In this document: in pieces, positions 61,872-64,000 of the stretch | Position numbering within the stretch: the first letter of the stretch is position 1 | How the letters are laid out: the number at the start of each line of letters is the position of its first letter | Source: CALDTK01 sp965215215 | GTDB taxonomy: Bacteria > Bacteroidota > Bacteroidia > Chitinophagales > Saprospiraceae | Reading direction: 5' to 3' | DNA length: 64,000 nt | NCBI GenBank assembly: GCA_965215215.1 | Contig: OZ244043.1 | Span: 2,418,001-2,482,000, forward strand | Made by a program: the position numbers and the translations under genes | The notes under the pieces: model-generated | What the model saw: the letters and a program-made list of their open reading frames with translations, nothing else | Database searches by the model: none | Told to the model about the DNA's origin: nothing

Positions 61872-62690
61872 ATGCTTCGAGCCCTCCCCGTACGACTCTT
61901 TGGTTTCTTGTCGATCCTGAGCCTAGCCTCTAGCTGCGCGTCTTACCACGACCTCGTCAACTTCAACGACACCGAGCTCCCGGAAGGAGGTCCCCAGGCG
62001 ATCGCGAACGCCTCACCGCTCCTCGTGCAGGAGAATGACCTACTGCGCATCACCGTGAGCAGTGCCGACCTCTTGGCCTCTGCGCCGTTCAACAACGAAC
62101 CCGCGGAAGGCGGCAACACGCCGCAGGGGCAAATCCAGAGGCAAACCCTCGAGTTATTTTCCGGCTACTACGTCGATGAAGATGGCTTTATCGATTTTCC
62201 GGTTATCGGGCAAGTACAAGTAACGGGAAAGACACTCGAAGAGGTTAAAGGATACCTGCGCGCCGAAATAGAGAGGTACCTCAAGGAGCCGGTCGTCACC
62301 GTCCGTTTCATCAACTTCAAGGTGACCGTACTCGGTTCCGTCCAACGGCCCGGGGTGGTGCGGGCGAGCAATCCGCGTCTGACGCTGCTCGAGGCGCTCG
62401 GCGAGGTGGGTGACCTCACTGACTACGCCGACCGTTCGGAGATACTCGTGGTACGAGAGGGGGAGGGGGAGCGCTCTTACGAATACCTCGATTTACACTC
62501 CGACGAAATATTTGGGTCGCCGTACTTCTACTTGAAGCAAAATGACCTGATTTACGTTCGACCTAATTCGACGCGAACGGCTGCAGTGGCGGAGCGCGGA
62601 CAACGCGTTGCGCAGTACGGGACCGTAGTTTTAGCTGCTGCGACCCTGGTTGCTACAATTCTGAATAATAATCGTAATAGAGGTGACTAG
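61872..62690 (+). CDS. Polysaccharide export lipoprotein (Wza/BexD-like)
   Basis: 272 aa from the ATG at 61872. Lipobox ASSC (about residue 21). The Poly_export and SLBB order is clear: LLVQENDLLRITVSSADLLASAPFN, FSGYYVDEDGFIDFPVIGQVQVTGKTLEEVKGYLRAEIERYLKEPVVTVRFINFKVTVLGSVQRPGVVRASNPRLTLLEALGEVGDLTDYADRSEILVVREG. A C-terminal hydrophobic segment (VAQYGTVVLAAATLVATILNN) may span the outer membrane. It forms the export channel for capsule or exopolysaccharide. The inner-membrane partner (Wzc-type) would be expected next but is replaced by a truncated gene. Confidence 0.92.
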   Translation: MLRALPVRLFGFLSILSLASSCASYHDLVNFNDTELPEGGPQAIANASPLLVQENDLLRITVSSADLLASAPFNNEPAEGGNTPQGQIQRQTLELFSGYYVDEDGFIDFPVIGQVQVTGKTLEEVKGYLRAEIERYLKEPVVTVRFINFKVTVLGSVQRPGVVRASNPRLTLLEALGEVGDLTDYADRSEILVVREGEGERSYEYLDLHSDEIFGSPYFYLKQNDLIYVRPNSTRTAAVAERGQRVAQYGTVVLAAATLVATILNNNRNRGD

Positions 62691-62766
62691 TTTTATTTCG
62701 TTGACCGCATTTTGAACGTATATCGATAGTGGTGCCTATAGTCATTGCGCTATCGCTAGGGAGATT

Positions 62767-63093
62767 TTGGGGGATGACGCTGTCGAAAATCTAGGGCCGA
62801 GGTCCACCCGGGAGATCAGCTCGGCGTTATCGGCGTCCAGTATTGGCATTTGCCGAGCGGATATACGTGTTTTCGGGAAGAGCGGCTCGGCCGCAGCCAT
62901 GCTAGAACACGGGCTTCCGATCGTAATCACCGGCGGGCGGGTGGCTGAAGTTGAGTTACCCCCCGAGCTAGCGTCGAAGGTCTGTACCACCTCGGACGAT
63001 CCCTCCGGAGTCGATCGGGGTTCATTGCCTTACCCGAGGTTGCCTGATGCCGCTGGTCTGATGCTGCGGTTGTTCGCTGCCGCAGGAGCTTAG
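62767..63093 (+). pseudogene. C-terminal fragment of a glycosyltransferase
   Basis: 108 codons: STREISSALSASSIGICRADIRVFGKSGSAAAMLEHGLPIVITGG. This matches the C-terminal part of family-4-like transferases (ISxxLSxxxxGISxxPxxxxGKSGxxAAMLEHGLP). The N-terminal two-thirds are missing and the 76 bases upstream do not supply them. The remainder may be non-functional. It lies between the export gene and a methyltransferase, so a larger polysaccharide locus was probably trimmed here. Confidence 0.65.
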
Positions 63094-63162
63094 GCGCCGA
63101 AGCCGACGTCGGTCAACTCGGTTTTGGTCGCGCCGCACGGTCGCGGCAGTCAATCTCGTACA

Positions 63163-63774
63163 TTGAACCACCTTATTAAAACCTTGCTGGCGGGACAGCT
63201 ACCGCCGGAGGAGCATTGGGACGAAGGTTACCCCAGCTGGCTGAGCCCGCTCGCACCCCTGCATTTTACCCCGCTCCCCGTGATTCGGCGCGCCGCGCAG
63301 TGGCTCGCCGAATCTAGCCGGCTACCGCCGACCGCTCCGATGGTTGACCTCGGCTCGGGGGCAGGTAAATTTTGCCTCGTCGCCGCGCTACTCCATCCGG
63401 AAGTCGACTGGGTAGGCTTAGAACGGCGGGCGGTTCTGGTACGCGAGGCGGAACGCTGGCGTGCGGCCTTCGGGATCACGAATTGCCACTTCGAGAAGAC
63501 CGATGCCGCAGCCGCCCCGCTCGGTCGCTTTGCGGGGGCCTACGCCTTCAACCCTTTCTTCGAACACGTGGATACCGGCGGCCGGATCGCCGACGATACC
63601 GAATTCAGTGTGGCGGCGTACCGGGGGTCCTGTGCCGCCTTACGGCAAAACTTAGCCGCCACGCCCCCCGGTTTCCGCGTGGTTAGCTACTTCTGCCACG
63701 GGCGAGAGATCCCGACGCGTTTCGAACGCATCTGGGAGGCGGAAGACGGGAAACTCGTTGGCTGGCGAGGGTAG
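63163..63774 (+). CDS. Class I SAM-dependent methyltransferase
   Basis: About 203 aa from TTG 63163; TTG 63124 would add 13 residues. SAM-binding motif I is PMVDLGSGAGKFCLVAALLHP, motif II VDWVGLERRAVLVREAERW, then CHFEKTDAAAAPLGRFAGAYAFNPFFEH. This is the Rossmann methyltransferase fold; substrate unknown. It contains GCCTTACGGCAAAAC (63637), one of the second repeat form. It converges with the partial gene at the window end. Confidence 0.75.
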   Translation: MNHLIKTLLAGQLPPEEHWDEGYPSWLSPLAPLHFTPLPVIRRAAQWLAESSRLPPTAPMVDLGSGAGKFCLVAALLHPEVDWVGLERRAVLVREAERWRAAFGITNCHFEKTDAAAAPLGRFAGAYAFNPFFEHVDTGGRIADDTEFSVAAYRGSCAALRQNLAATPPGFRVVSYFCHGREIPTRFERIWEAEDGKLVGWRG

Positions 63775-64000
63775 TTACAGCGAGAGTAATATATCCATCA
63801 TGCCGAACAGCACCTCGTCCCTGTCCCAGTGCCGATCGCGGAAGTAGTAGCGCGCGGTAGCTTCCTCCCACTCGAATTTGTCCAACTCCCGTGGGTAAAA
63901 CAGGTCGACGCACTTGGCCTCCACCCGTTGTACTACGGTGTGTACGGTATCCCTTAGCCGCAGACTGAAAGTGTAGCTCAGTCGGTGCCGGATGCGATCC
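63775..64000 (-). CDS. C-terminal part of an unrecognised protein (cut by window edge)
   Basis: About 74 codons up to TAA at 63775: RIRHRLSYTFSLRLRDTVHTVV, then VEAKCVDLFYPRELDKFEWEEATARYYFRDRHWDRDEVLFGMMDILLSL. It is charged and amphipathic and has clear helical ends. I do not recognise it. The beginning lies beyond the window. Confidence 0.5.
   Translation of the reverse strand, partial: DRIRHRLSYTFSLRLRDTVHTVVQRVEAKCVDLFYPRELDKFEWEEATARYYFRDRHWDRDEVLFGMMDILLSL

Larger units (their letters stand above)
2634..63651. repeat. Dispersed GTTTTN-(GCGNNAGC) mini-hairpin motif and its variants
   Basis: Matches to GTTTTNGCGNNAGC: plus-strand starts 3088, 9401, 19264, 23915, 27457, 32820, 41828, 43213, 47887, 50789, 52582, 55614, 57860, 61286; minus-strand forms begin at 2634, 6636, 18669, 26337, 26645, 42855, 54220, 61174. 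Sister form GCCTTNCGGCAAAAC (reverse of GTTTTGCCGNAAGGC): 20811, 32590, 36721, 49645, 63637. Spacer-less GTTTTGCGNNAGC: 37383, and reverse 56905. Positions were read by eye, so a few may be missed. Coding copies fall in different reading frames (VLAEA, AFAKT, LSLKP, FGES). Confidence 0.9.

Noticed and set aside
1..64000. tRNA, rRNA or CRISPR arrays
   Set aside because: No T-loop or acceptor-stem pairs, no rRNA core sequences, and no regularly spaced direct repeats with unique spacers were seen by eye.

Overview
The window reads as a high-GC chromosome segment of a member of the Bacteroidota, most likely a Saprospiria/Lewinella-like marine heterotroph. This is inferred from lipoproteins with short lipoboxes, a TonB-dependent receptor with a carboxypeptidase-regulatory domain, a GH20 hexosaminidase, a sortilin-like BNR protein, a Bacteroidota-style MobB/MobA-like fusion, Lacal_2735 and DUF6089 proteins, and the general lack of Shine-Dalgarno sequences. 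I found no tRNA, rRNA, CRISPR array or intact insertion sequence.

Layout. 0-9 kb: envelope and housekeeping genes (DUF6089 barrel, YceI lipoprotein, VanY peptidase, TonB receptor with a partner lipoprotein, cupin, DUF427, ThuA, lipocalin-like lipoprotein, membrane protein). 9-19 kb: acyl-CoA oxidase-like enzyme, two small proteins, an SGNH hydrolase fused to a Dabb domain, three paralogous lipoproteins around a small conserved protein, and a 1073-aa BNR-repeat protein. 19-24 kb: a TPR-CHAT protease candidate, an ECF-type sigma factor and a single-span TPR protein resembling an anti-sigma factor. 24-26 kb: an OpuB/ProX-type ABC system whose fused binding domain is circularly permuted. 26-35 kb: AsmA-like protein, GH20, M23 peptidase, GMC oxidoreductase. 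35-37 kb: three secreted acidic low-complexity proteins. 37-45 kb: MscS channel, aminotransferase, hisG-hisD-(DinB)-(SnoaL)-hisC and a non-catalytic M16 protein. 45-50.7 kb: siroheme and sulfite reduction genes, with a cysteine-rich leader peptide and terminator in front of the sulfite reductase. 51-57 kb: AAA ATPase, thiL, alpha/beta hydrolase, and dnaB with an intein in its P-loop. 57-64 kb: coiled-coil and PD40 proteins, a radical SAM protein, decayed genes, then capsule-export and glycosyltransferase remnants.

The most unusual signal is not a gene. A short sequence, GTTTTN followed by GCGNNAGC, occurs 22 times on either strand in different reading frames. A sister form, GTTTTGCCGNAAGGC, occurs five more times and a spacer-less form twice. 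The 3' half of each can fold as a very small GNNA-capped hairpin. The spread over frames and strands shows that the DNA itself, not a peptide, is being kept. A DNA-uptake or other genome-wide recognition signal is one possible explanation.

The second most informative signal is regulatory. The sulfite reductase, cobA and precorrin-2 dehydrogenase-like genes form one minus-strand unit. It is preceded by an 18-codon ORF beginning Met-Cys-Cys-Leu-Cys and a strong terminator hairpin, which is the layout of transcription attenuation by cysteine supply.
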